From positions 1-8,655 of the forward strand of contig CALBMD010000116.1 of assembly GCA_937896265.1 (NCBI GenBank): a stretch of DNA of 8,655 nt, given 5' to 3'. Source of the DNA: an uncultured Pseudomonadota bacterium. Its GTDB lineage: Bacteria > Bdellovibrionota_B > Oligoflexia > Oligoflexales > Bog-1112. Under the pieces are notes generated by a model. That model searched no databases and had not been told where the DNA came from. It saw only the letters and a program-made list of their open reading frames with translations. The first letter of the stretch is position 1. Every line of letters starts with the position of its first letter. Shown in pieces: positions 1 to 5,601 of this stretch. Position numbers and translations under genes: made by a program.

Positions 1-2
1 AC

Positions 3-629
3 CAAACAGAATGGCATGCTAAGGTAGAGGCTTTGCTTTTTGCAGCTGAGGGGCCTCTTTCTACTCAAGATATTTTCGATATTTTGCAAGATGAAAATTT
101 ATCTATTAGACAGGTTAATCAAACTATTGTTGATTTGGTGAACCTCTATGAAAGTAGAGGTGGCGGTTTTCGTCTGTTTCAAGACCAAGGGCATGGCTAT
201 CAGTTTCGTACTAGAAGAGAGATGAGTGATATTGTCGAGCGAATGTATATGAAAAAGCCACGGCCGCTTTCTCGAGCGGCTCAGGAAACTTTGGCTATTA
301 TTGCATACCGTCAACCGACAACTCGTGCTGAGATTGAATTCATTCGCGGCGTTGATGCTGGTAGTATTATTAAAAATTTACTTGAAAGAGATATGATTGT
401 TTGTGTCGGCAGAAAAGAAATCGCTGGCAGGCCCATGCTTTTTGCCACGACAGAAGAATTCTTACGTGTCTATAACTTAGCCTCTCTCAAGGATTTACCA
501 TCTATTGAATCTTTCCAACCAGAAAAAAGCTCCATCAATTCGGCTCTAGCTGAGCTTGAGAGCAAAGATCTTGATCTTGATTTAGAGCAAGTAGCAGGTG
601 TCTTAGGATTTGCCGATAAAACACACTAG
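3..629 (+). CDS. scpB: Segregation and condensation protein B (5' partial)
   Basis: ScpB binds the kleisin ScpA and with SMC forms the bacterial condensin-like complex that compacts and segregates the chromosome. The protein is two winged-helix domains. The first starts at the window edge (KVEALLFAAEGPLS). The second carries the family's most conserved stretch, beginning LSRAAQETLAIIAYRQP and continuing with RAEIEFIRGV, then VGRKEIAGRPMLFATTEEFL and SLKDLPSI. The reading frame is open to the first bases of the window (QTEWHAKVEA...) with no Met. A TTG at position 33 would start in the middle of helix 1, so the true start should lie a few codons upstream, outside the window. The 208 visible residues are close to full family length. 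A highly charged tail (about the last 30 residues) follows the core, as usual. scpA is often just upstream in other bacteria; that cannot be seen here. Family identity is secure. Confidence 0.93.
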   Translation, partial: QTEWHAKVEALLFAAEGPLSTQDIFDILQDENLSIRQVNQTIVDLVNLYESRGGGFRLFQDQGHGYQFRTRREMSDIVERMYMKKPRPLSRAAQETLAIIAYRQPTTRAEIEFIRGVDAGSIIKNLLERDMIVCVGRKEIAGRPMLFATTEEFLRVYNLASLKDLPSIESFQPEKSSINSALAELESKDLDLDLEQVAGVLGFADKTH

Positions 630-631
630 CA

Positions 632-1336
632 TTATAAGATAATATCCATGACGCAGCGACAGCCGGTCGAATAATCGCGGTAATTATGAGAGTGAGCGAT
701 GGTCGTATAGTTGCATGAAGATTTAATTTGCGGATAAAGGCCGCCATTGAAGCGACCAACAACCTGTCCAGATCTTATCATTTTATCTTCGACCCATTCG
801 CCAAGATTGCCGATCATGTTAACGGCGCCAATATGAGATCTGCAAGCAGAAAACTCTTCGTTAAAACCAAGAGATTCTGTTTGTTGATTGATACTTGGGT
901 CATTTAAGCAAATTCCCCAGCTGTAGCGAGGATCTTTGCAGTTTTTACCCTGAAACACCCAGGGTTTTTTATCTTGCTGTTTACGTACGATTGGGTGACG
1001 GCGAAATATATTGCAGTGTTTGGGATCTGTGCCTTTGCAAGCTTTTTGCCATTCTAAGGAAGTAGCAAGCCTTTTGCCATGCATAGTGCAAATAGCCCTG
1101 CAGTCATAGTAATTTAACCTACTTTTAGGGTAGGCTGTGGCTAGTTTTTGCGACTCACCTGAATATTCATAGCGATCAACGCAGGTCGCTTTTGTCTCTG
1201 TGCTCGATAAGAGAACCATCGCTTCAGGACAGGGGTCAAAGACAGTTAAATCTTTTAAGCTGACGCAGCTTGATAAGATGATATTGAGTGCCAACAGAGA
1301 TATGAAGCTATATTTAGACAAAAAAAGCCCTATCAT
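632..1336 (-). CDS. Cys-rich SUMF1/FGE-fold lipoprotein
   Basis: A predicted lipoprotein with a formylglycine-generating-enzyme/sulfatase-modifying-factor fold. The ATG at 1336 (codon after an in-frame TTG) gives a signal peptide with one Lys, a hydrophobic core and lipobox LSSC, lipidated at Cys24; Val at +2 favours the outer membrane. Family landmarks are CVDRYEYS (about 52-59), GKRLATSLEWQKAC (87-100), GNLGEWVED (family GNxWEWxxD, 177-185) and a terminal GCRCV (family GFRCV). The mature part holds 12 further cysteines, unusual for this length and suggesting disulfides. FGE itself uses two copper-binding cysteines near the C-terminus; C208, C226 and C228 lie in that region, but I cannot align them confidently and claim no enzyme activity. 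It follows the rlu gene by 25 bp and seems to have its own extended -10 promoter. Structural or binding roles are as likely as catalysis. Confidence 0.75.
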   Translation of the reverse strand: MIGLFLSKYSFISLLALNIILSSCVSLKDLTVFDPCPEAMVLLSSTETKATCVDRYEYSGESQKLATAYPKSRLNYYDCRAICTMHGKRLATSLEWQKACKGTDPKHCNIFRRHPIVRKQQDKKPWVFQGKNCKDPRYSWGICLNDPSINQQTESLGFNEEFSACRSHIGAVNMIGNLGEWVEDKMIRSGQVVGRFNGGLYPQIKSSCNYTTIAHSHNYRDYSTGCRCVMDIIL

Positions 1337-1360
1337 CAAATCAAATTTTGCTTCTTTTTT

Positions 1361-1369
1361 ATTATAACA
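1361..1369 (-). promoter_or_regulatory. Extended -10 promoter for the SUMF1 lipoprotein gene
   Basis: On the minus strand this reads TGTTATAAT, a perfect sigma-70 -10 hexamer with the extended TGn element. It overlaps the stop codon of the upstream rlu gene. Transcription would start about 18 nt before the ATG at 1336. I see no good -35 at 17-18 bp, which the extended -10 can make up for. The leader has only a weak ribosome site (AAGAAG, somewhat far from the ATG). It may let the lipoprotein be made independently of the rlu gene. Confidence 0.4.
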
Positions 1370-2312
1370 GAGACCAGATGTGAGCCATATCCTCAGGCAT
1401 AGGCGCTGAAATTTTTACATCCTGCCCATCTGCATCTTGAAAGCTAATCGCTGTCGCATGCAGGCAGAGCCTGTCAAAGAAGCATGCTTGGCGAGTTTTG
1501 GCAGTGAAACCTTGTTCAAGGTAGTCAAGGTATACAGATTCATCTGGACAGTAATTTTTATCACCGACAAGTGGCAAGCCTGACCATGCTGCATGCACTC
1601 GAATTTGATGTGTTCTGCCTGTTTTCGGTGAAGCTTCTAGCAGGCAAAATCCTTGTTTTTTTGCCAAAACGCGAAATGTTGTTAAAGACTTTAGCCCGTC
1701 TGGGCAAACTGCCTGCTTGGTGCGAAAACGGGTGTTTTTAGCTTTACCGATCGGCTGGTTGACCTCCCACGCCTCTTGAGTTGGCTCTCCGATACCAATG
1801 GCGAGATATTTTTTTTCGACTGTTCTTTCCCGTAGTTTTTGGCTTAAGAAAGCGCGAGGGCCTTTTTCTTGCGCACAGATAACAATACCGCTTGTTTCGC
1901 GATCTAGCCTATGAACAGCAGCCCAGCCAGGGCCAAAGGTATCAGCTAAAAGCTGGTGGAAAGTGTTTAAGTGGTAGGCGCCGCCTTCATGCATAGGTAG
2001 GTTTGATGGCTTATAAACAGCCATGACACTTTCTTTTTGCCAAAGAGGGTAAATTTTGACATCAACTGTTGGCTCATTTTCTTGAGGGGAAAAATAAAAA
2101 ATTTCGTCATCTTTTCGCAGCCGGTAAGAGGGTTTTACGGCTCCCTCATTGACTCTAAGCTCTTGGCTTTTGATGATCTTGGACCATCGGTAGCGAGAGT
2201 GAAAGCGAAACTCTTGACCTAGATAATAGTCAAGCCTAAGACCGCATAGGTCATGGGTAATAGGTTTGCCAAGTTTTCGAAATTGCTTGTCCATAGGCTT
2301 TACTGTTAGCAT
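1362..2312 (-). CDS. RluA-family 23S rRNA/tRNA pseudouridine synthase
   Basis: Isomerises uridine to pseudouridine in structured RNA (the RluA/RluC/RluD/TruC group). An N-terminal S4-type RNA-binding domain (LRLDYYLGQEF to VNEGAVKPSYRLRKDDEI) is followed by the catalytic domain: YKPSNLPMHEGG, the family I motif HRLDRETSG with the catalytic Asp (residue 137 from this start), KKYLAIGIG, then GRTHQIRVHAAWSGLPLVGD. S4 plus this catalytic domain suits RluC/RluD, but the exact target base cannot be told from sequence, so no symbol is given. Start choice: the frame is open to a TTG at 2387 that has no ribosome site. ATGs at 2312 and 2294 both leave enough N-terminus, and neither has a clear Shine-Dalgarno. 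A promoter-like element ending at 2330 excludes the TTG and fits either ATG. It is divergent from the CcmI-like gene, and the lipoprotein gene lies 25 bp downstream. Confidence 0.88.
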   Translation of the reverse strand: MLTVKPMDKQFRKLGKPITHDLCGLRLDYYLGQEFRFHSRYRWSKIIKSQELRVNEGAVKPSYRLRKDDEIFYFSPQENEPTVDVKIYPLWQKESVMAVYKPSNLPMHEGGAYHLNTFHQLLADTFGPGWAAVHRLDRETSGIVICAQEKGPRAFLSQKLRERTVEKKYLAIGIGEPTQEAWEVNQPIGKAKNTRFRTKQAVCPDGLKSLTTFRVLAKKQGFCLLEASPKTGRTHQIRVHAAWSGLPLVGDKNYCPDESVYLDYLEQGFTAKTRQACFFDRLCLHATAISFQDADGQDVKISAPMPEDMAHIWSLL

Positions 2313-2329
2313 CTTAAATTTAAGCAGGG

Positions 2330-2358
2330 ATTCTAAATCAAGTTTGCCGTCTAGGCAA
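2330..2358 (-). promoter_or_regulatory. Probable sigma-70 promoter for the rlu gene
   Basis: On the minus strand: -35 TTGCCT (2353-2358), a 17-bp spacer, and -10 TAGAAT (2330-2335, five of six consensus). Transcription would start near 2323, giving a leader of about 11 nt to the ATG at 2312 or about 29 nt to the ATG at 2294. The -35 also forms one arm of a short inverted repeat, TTGCC-5-GGCAA (2344-2358), in the divergent control region shared with the CcmI-like gene. An operator there is possible but unproven. Confidence 0.4.
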
Positions 2359-2372
2359 TGCTGTTTCAATTT

Positions 2373-2378
2373 GGAGGA
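2373..2378 (+). promoter_or_regulatory. Strong ribosome binding site of the CcmI-like gene
   Basis: GGAGGA lies 8 nt before the ATG at 2387. It is the best Shine-Dalgarno in the window and fixes the start of this small gene, which supports it being real despite its size and lack of obvious partners. Confidence 0.8.
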
Positions 2379-2386
2379 AATAAACA

Positions 2387-2839
2387 ATGAATCCTAGGCA
2401 AATACGGATCTTGGCTGTTGCTTTTGGGCTAGGTATTCTAGCGACTCTTGGTATCGCTTTAAGTCGATTTAGTACAAAACCCGTAGTTTATGTCTCAGGT
2501 ACGGTAGCGCTTGATAATAGCTTATTAACGCAAGCGATTGGCATTCGCACTGTTTTTATCAGCGTCTTTGATGCCAGCCAAAAAGGTCCTCCTTTTGGCG
2601 CCGCTCGCTTTGAGTTAAGTGAGGATGCTAAGGGGGAGTTTTTGTCTTTTAACCTAACTCCTGCCAACTTAATGGTAATGAATCCCAACCTGCAGATACC
2701 CCAAAAAATGTTGCTTAAAGCCAGGTTAGATACTACCGCTAAAGCAGGTCCTGATAAGCCGGGTGATCTTATTGGGTTTTCTGAGGCTTTCAATTCCTAT
2801 GCTGCTATTTTGATTAATCAGCAGGTAAGCGATCGATAA
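2387..2839 (+). CDS. Membrane-anchored CcmI/CycH C-terminal-like domain protein
   Basis: A 150-residue protein with an N-terminal membrane anchor (about residues 6-27, preceded by two Arg) and one periplasmic domain. The domain resembles the C-terminal domain of CcmI/CycH, which holds the apocytochrome c C-terminus for haem ligation. Matching features in order are VSGTVALDNSLL (family GxVxLdpxL), TVFISVFDASQKGPPFGAARFEL (residues 55-77; family xxFVxAr...GPPxPxAxxR), a Met-Pro rich MVMNPNLQIP, and LLKARLDTTAKAGPDKPGDL (family ARxSxxGxAxxxxGDLxG). Full CcmI has two N-terminal membrane helices and TPR repeats before this domain; those are absent here. The match is by motif memory, not a computed alignment, and no other ccm gene is in the window. 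The ATG has a strong ribosome site. The last 22 bp overlap the 3' end of queG on the other strand. Confidence 0.62.
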   Translation: MNPRQIRILAVAFGLGILATLGIALSRFSTKPVVYVSGTVALDNSLLTQAIGIRTVFISVFDASQKGPPFGAARFELSEDAKGEFLSFNLTPANLMVMNPNLQIPQKMLLKARLDTTAKAGPDKPGDLIGFSEAFNSYAAILINQQVSDR

Positions 2840-3873
2840 TACTCTGGAATTTGAGCTATTGTTTCTTTGATGACGCTTGCTTTATCGTCTTTTAAAAGTT
2901 CTAAGGCTAGGGGTAGGCGAGTGTCTTTTTTAACTACTAGGTAGATCAAAGCATTGCGCTTTAAGCCATCAATTTTGGCTCTGGTAAGAGGGCTGCCGCC
3001 AAAAATAGTCTCATAAAAATTTTGATTCATGGTTGCGACTTTAAAAAGATCAAGGTCTTTTAACCTGTCAAGCAGTGGCAGGTCCTGGCCATAAGGGGTT
3101 TTTTTGTTGTAAGGACAGACCAGCTGACAAAGATCGCAGCCAAAGAAATAAGTTTTAAGGTGAGGCCAATAGAGGATAGGAATAGCTCCGCGATGCTCAA
3201 TAGTTAGATATGAAAGGCATTTGCGACTATCAAGTACATAGCTTTCATTCAAGGCCCCTGTTGGGCAATAGACTTGGCAGCGTTTGCAGCTACCACAGCC
3301 GCCAATCTCCTGCCTAATGCTTGGATTTACTTCTACTTTATGATCAAGAGATAGGGTTAGAGGTGTTAAAATTTCCCCCAAAAGCAAGAGGCTGCCATAA
3401 TTTGGATGGATATATAAAGTGTTTTTCCCGATAAAACCAAGCGCTGTTTGTGCTGCTAAATCTTTTTCTAAAATGGGTATGCTGTCGACGCATACCTTAG
3501 CTCCCTTTAAGAGATCAATTTTAGTTATGATTTGCGCGAGCTTTTGCTTAAAGAAGCGATGGTAGTCTTTTAGCCTGGCATACTGGGCAATGCTTGCAAA
3601 ATCCCTGTTCTTTAATAAGGTTAGTGAATCTTCTTGTTTATAATTTAGAGCAAAGATCAAGCCAGAACCCTTGGTACCAACTAGTTCGCTTGGATTTTGG
3701 CGTAATGACATATTGTTTTCTAAATAGCTCATTTGGCCATGGTAGCCTTTGTTAAGCCAGAGAACATAGTCGTGGTAGCGTTTAGAGCTAAGCTCTACAA
3801 TACCTAAAAAAAGCAGACCTTTTGCTAGAGCTTCATTTTTCAGGCTTTCTCTCAGTTCATAAGGAGAAGGCAT
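2818..3873 (-). CDS. queG: Epoxyqueuosine reductase
   Basis: QueG is a cytosolic cobalamin-dependent iron-sulfur enzyme that reduces epoxyqueuosine to queuosine at wobble position 34 of GUN-anticodon tRNAs, the last step of the pathway. The N-terminal cobalamin-binding/catalytic domain includes CVDSIPILEKDLAAQ followed by GFIGKNT, with the conserved catalytic Asp at about residue 130. A ferredoxin-like two-cluster module follows: C193, C196, C199 and C203 (CGSCKRCQVYC), then C219 with C246, C249 and C253 (CDLCQLVC), giving two complete [4Fe-4S] sets. The C-terminus (about 280-351) is helical and HEAT-like. The 351-residue length is normal. It is translationally coupled to aroE: the aroE stop and the queG start form TAATG, and AAAGGGG (3881-3887) sits 7 nt before the ATG. 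Its 3' end overlaps the convergent CcmI-like gene by 22 bp. All key residues look intact. Confidence 0.95.
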   Translation of the reverse strand: MPSPYELRESLKNEALAKGLLFLGIVELSSKRYHDYVLWLNKGYHGQMSYLENNMSLRQNPSELVGTKGSGLIFALNYKQEDSLTLLKNRDFASIAQYARLKDYHRFFKQKLAQIITKIDLLKGAKVCVDSIPILEKDLAAQTALGFIGKNTLYIHPNYGSLLLLGEILTPLTLSLDHKVEVNPSIRQEIGGCGSCKRCQVYCPTGALNESYVLDSRKCLSYLTIEHRGAIPILYWPHLKTYFFGCDLCQLVCPYNKKTPYGQDLPLLDRLKDLDLFKVATMNQNFYETIFGGSPLTRAKIDGLKRNALIYLVVKKDTRLPLALELLKDDKASVIKETIAQIPEYYRSLTC

Positions 3874-4667
3874 TAAAGAGCCCCTTTACTAGTAAGCTCG
3901 TTCATTAAAAAGTCAAATGAAGCGCTTTGCCCCCACCAAATGTTTTGAGCAGCTATAGCTTGGCCAAGAAGCATAGGTAAGCCCGCTTGATACCTTATAC
4001 CAAGTTTAGTTGCTAAGGTTTCAAGAGAGGGCTGATTATAGTTGAGGTCAAAAAAAATCCCTTTAAACCGCTGTATCTCTTGCATAAAAGCAGCAATAGG
4101 GGCACGAGGTAGGCATGCTTGTACAATGAGCGAGCTTTCCTCATTATACAAGCATGCTTGCAGCTCTTTCGGGCAAAAATTTAAGGTTTTGACTCCCATC
4201 ATCAAAAAACCATCGTCTTTTTCAGGGTTTCGTCTTAAGACATAAAACTTAAGATGAGGAAAGTGCTGACTAAGAAAGGCTATCAAAGCTGTTGTTGCGC
4301 CGCCATTTCCTAAAAAATAGACGTGTTTAAGCGCTGTAAGATTGATTTTTACTCGATTAAGGGCAAGCTGAAAGCCATAGGCATCTGTTGAGTAAGTTTG
4401 AACATGATTTTGGTCAATTTTAATGGTGTTGATAGAACTGTTAGGTGACTTGAAATGTCTAGCTAAAAGTTCCTTGTAGGGTGTTGTGACATTTAGGCCT
4501 GAATAGGCAAAATAAGCTTCTTCTGTGAGAAAGCGGTTTAGATCATCTGGGCTATAGTCTAATATCGTATACTCTATCTTAAGGCGAAGATAGTGAGCAC
4601 TGGCCAAATGAATTTGAGGTGATCTGGAGTATTGAATATGTTGTCCTAACACAGCATATTTGTTCAT
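3873..4667 (-). CDS. aroE: Shikimate dehydrogenase (divergent)
   Basis: Catalyses NADPH-dependent reduction of 3-dehydroshikimate to shikimate in the chorismate pathway. From the ATG at 4667 (264 residues) it shows the shikimate pocket GQHIQYSRSPQIH (S14, S16), LNVTTPYKE with the catalytic Lys65, Asn80 in SSINTI, and Asp95 in STDAYGF. The nucleotide loop GNGGA is at 120-124, and the C-terminal FFDLNYNQP and GLPMLLGQAIAAQNIWWG match the family's DxxYxP and GxxMLxxQA. The catalytic Lys/Asp pair is intact. It is divergent elsewhere: the usual Asn-Ala-Thr after the third NADP-domain strand reads Gln-Ala-Cys (183-185), within a stretch encoded by a long hairpin. A GTG at 4685 could add six residues, but it has no ribosome site and the ATG gives the usual short N-terminus. 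Together with queG it forms a two-gene operon, divergent from ribF. Confidence 0.9.
   Translation of the reverse strand: MNKYAVLGQHIQYSRSPQIHLASAHYLRLKIEYTILDYSPDDLNRFLTEEAYFAYSGLNVTTPYKELLARHFKSPNSSINTIKIDQNHVQTYSTDAYGFQLALNRVKINLTALKHVYFLGNGGATTALIAFLSQHFPHLKFYVLRRNPEKDDGFLMMGVKTLNFCPKELQACLYNEESSLIVQACLPRAPIAAFMQEIQRFKGIFFDLNYNQPSLETLATKLGIRYQAGLPMLLGQAIAAQNIWWGQSASFDFLMNELTSKGAL
3881..3887 (-). promoter_or_regulatory. Ribosome binding site of queG inside aroE
   Basis: Reads AAAGGGG on the minus strand, 7 nt before the queG ATG and inside the last codons of aroE. With the TAATG stop-start junction it confirms the queG start and suggests coupled translation of the two genes. Confidence 0.7.
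4113..4157 (-). repeat. 45-bp near-perfect inverted repeat inside aroE
   Basis: Two 18-bp arms (4113-4130 and 4140-4157) flank a 9-bp loop. They match at 17 of 18 positions; in aroE mRNA the odd pair is a G-U wobble, so the RNA stem is fully paired. Both outer ends are GCATGC. The element is exactly 15 codons long and in frame, encoding residues 171-185 of AroE, and it produces the sequence echo QACL...QACL in the protein. A rho-independent terminator is excluded because no T-run follows on either strand and it lies inside an open gene. It could be a small inserted palindromic element or a structure affecting aroE-queG mRNA. Confidence 0.85.
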
Positions 4668-4693
4668 AGCCGTTTTAGCTTTCACATAGTGGT

Positions 4694-4698
4694 AAGGA
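4694..4698 (+). promoter_or_regulatory. Ribosome binding site deciding the ribF TTG start
   Basis: AAGGA lies 9 nt before the TTG at 4708. It is the only good ribosome site near the 5' end of ribF, and it selects a TTG start that leaves the normal length in front of the GNFDGFHLGH motif. Confidence 0.6.
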
Positions 4699-4707
4699 CT
4701 AATTAAG

Positions 4708-5601
4708 TTGGATCTAATCGCTAGTTTAGATGCTAGGTACTTAGATAAGATAGATAGAGCTTTGGCGCAAGCGACAATTGTTTTAATCGGTAATTTCGAT
4801 GGCTTCCATCTAGGTCATCAGAGTCTTTTGTCGCAGTGTTTAACACTTAGAGCCAAAGGGCTGGGCAAAGTTTGTGTTTTAACTTTTAGCCCCAATCCAA
4901 GTCAGTATTTCGGTCGCTCCTCTGCGAAAGAGCAACTTTTTACTCCAGCTCAAAAAATTCAGGCTTTTAGTGAAGCGGGTGCTGATTACTATTTAGAGCA
5001 GAAATTTGATAGAGAGTTTTCCTTGCTCAGTGCCGAGGATTTCTATCGAGTTTGGCTAAAAATAGCCCTCAATGCTAAGGTTGTTGTGGTGGGTTATAAT
5101 TTTCATTTCGGCTTTAAACGCCAAGGCTCTGCTCAATGGCTTTTTGAACATGGGCAAAGAGATGGAATAGAGGTTTATATTGTCAAGCCAAAAAACTTAA
5201 TGTTAAGTCCTATAAGCTCGTCACGTATTCGCAGTTTATTAGCCTTGCCAGAGCATTTTCAGGAAGTACAACAGATGCTAGGCAGGCCATATTTGCTCAA
5301 AGCGTATCTTACGGCTTCTGATTATCTTTTAGATATAGAGCAAAAGCTTGTAGGCCATGGTTTTTATGCTGTTGCAATCAGCGCCGAAGATGGGTCGATT
5401 TTAGATCAGCCGGAGCAGTTTTATTTGGGGGTTCTTTCTGTTACAAGCGAGGTAAGGCTTAAGCTATTTTCACCTCTGCATAAAAGCTTGCTAGTGGAAA
5501 GAAAAATTGGAATTTATGTACACGCATTTTTAGGTGCAAAAGACGAAGCTTGGTCGTTTGCAAGTATAGAAGAAGCATGCCATTGGAAAAGCTATGATTG
5601 A
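4708..5601 (+). CDS. ribF: RibF-family FAD synthetase with degenerate flavokinase domain
   Basis: Bacterial RibF normally phosphorylates riboflavin to FMN (C-terminal domain) and adenylates FMN to FAD (N-terminal nucleotidyltransferase domain). The N-terminal domain is intact: GNFDGFHLGH (residues 28-37, the HxGH nucleotidyltransferase motif), LTFSPNP (58-64), VVVGYNFHFGFKRQG (126-140) and the KMSKS-like SSSRIRSLL (170-178), followed by GRPY. The C-terminal part (about 196-297) keeps only an outline of the flavokinase barrel (HGFYAVAI, FYLGVLSV). It lacks the GxPTAN nucleotide/Mg loop expected right after GRPY, and the E-x-H-xx-DF acceptor region is replaced by VRLKLFSPL. It may therefore be FAD synthetase only; that is inference. 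Start is TTG at 4708 with AAGGA upstream. It is divergent from aroE across 40 bp and first in the ppk1-ppx operon, overlapping ppk1 by 8 bp. Confidence 0.88.
   Translation: MDLIASLDARYLDKIDRALAQATIVLIGNFDGFHLGHQSLLSQCLTLRAKGLGKVCVLTFSPNPSQYFGRSSAKEQLFTPAQKIQAFSEAGADYYLEQKFDREFSLLSAEDFYRVWLKIALNAKVVVVGYNFHFGFKRQGSAQWLFEHGQRDGIEVYIVKPKNLMLSPISSSRIRSLLALPEHFQEVQQMLGRPYLLKAYLTASDYLLDIEQKLVGHGFYAVAISAEDGSILDQPEQFYLGVLSVTSEVRLKLFSPLHKSLLVERKIGIYVHAFLGAKDEAWSFASIEEACHWKSYD

Noticed and set aside
523..557. Possible terminator for the lipoprotein gene (AAGCTC/GAGCTT arms with a T-run on the minus strand)
   Set aside because: The stem is only 6 bp with a 19-nt loop and lies inside scpB about 75 bp past the stop; too weak to call.
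535..762. Open frame across the scpB/lipoprotein junction on the minus strand
   Set aside because: Overlaps two well-supported genes in another frame and has no protein features of its own.
1460..1472. Short inverted repeat CAGGC-3-GCCTG within the rlu gene
   Set aside because: Five-bp arms in coding sequence are expected by chance and no T-run follows.
2488..2793. Open frame antisense to the CcmI-like gene
   Set aside because: It is a shadow: no ribosome site and no recognisable domain, while the opposite strand has a strong ribosome site, a membrane anchor and a family match.
4632..4660. Possible ribF promoter TTGAAT-17-CATATT
   Set aside because: Only four of six matches in each box and it lies within aroE coding sequence; plausible, but not distinguishable from chance in AT-rich DNA.
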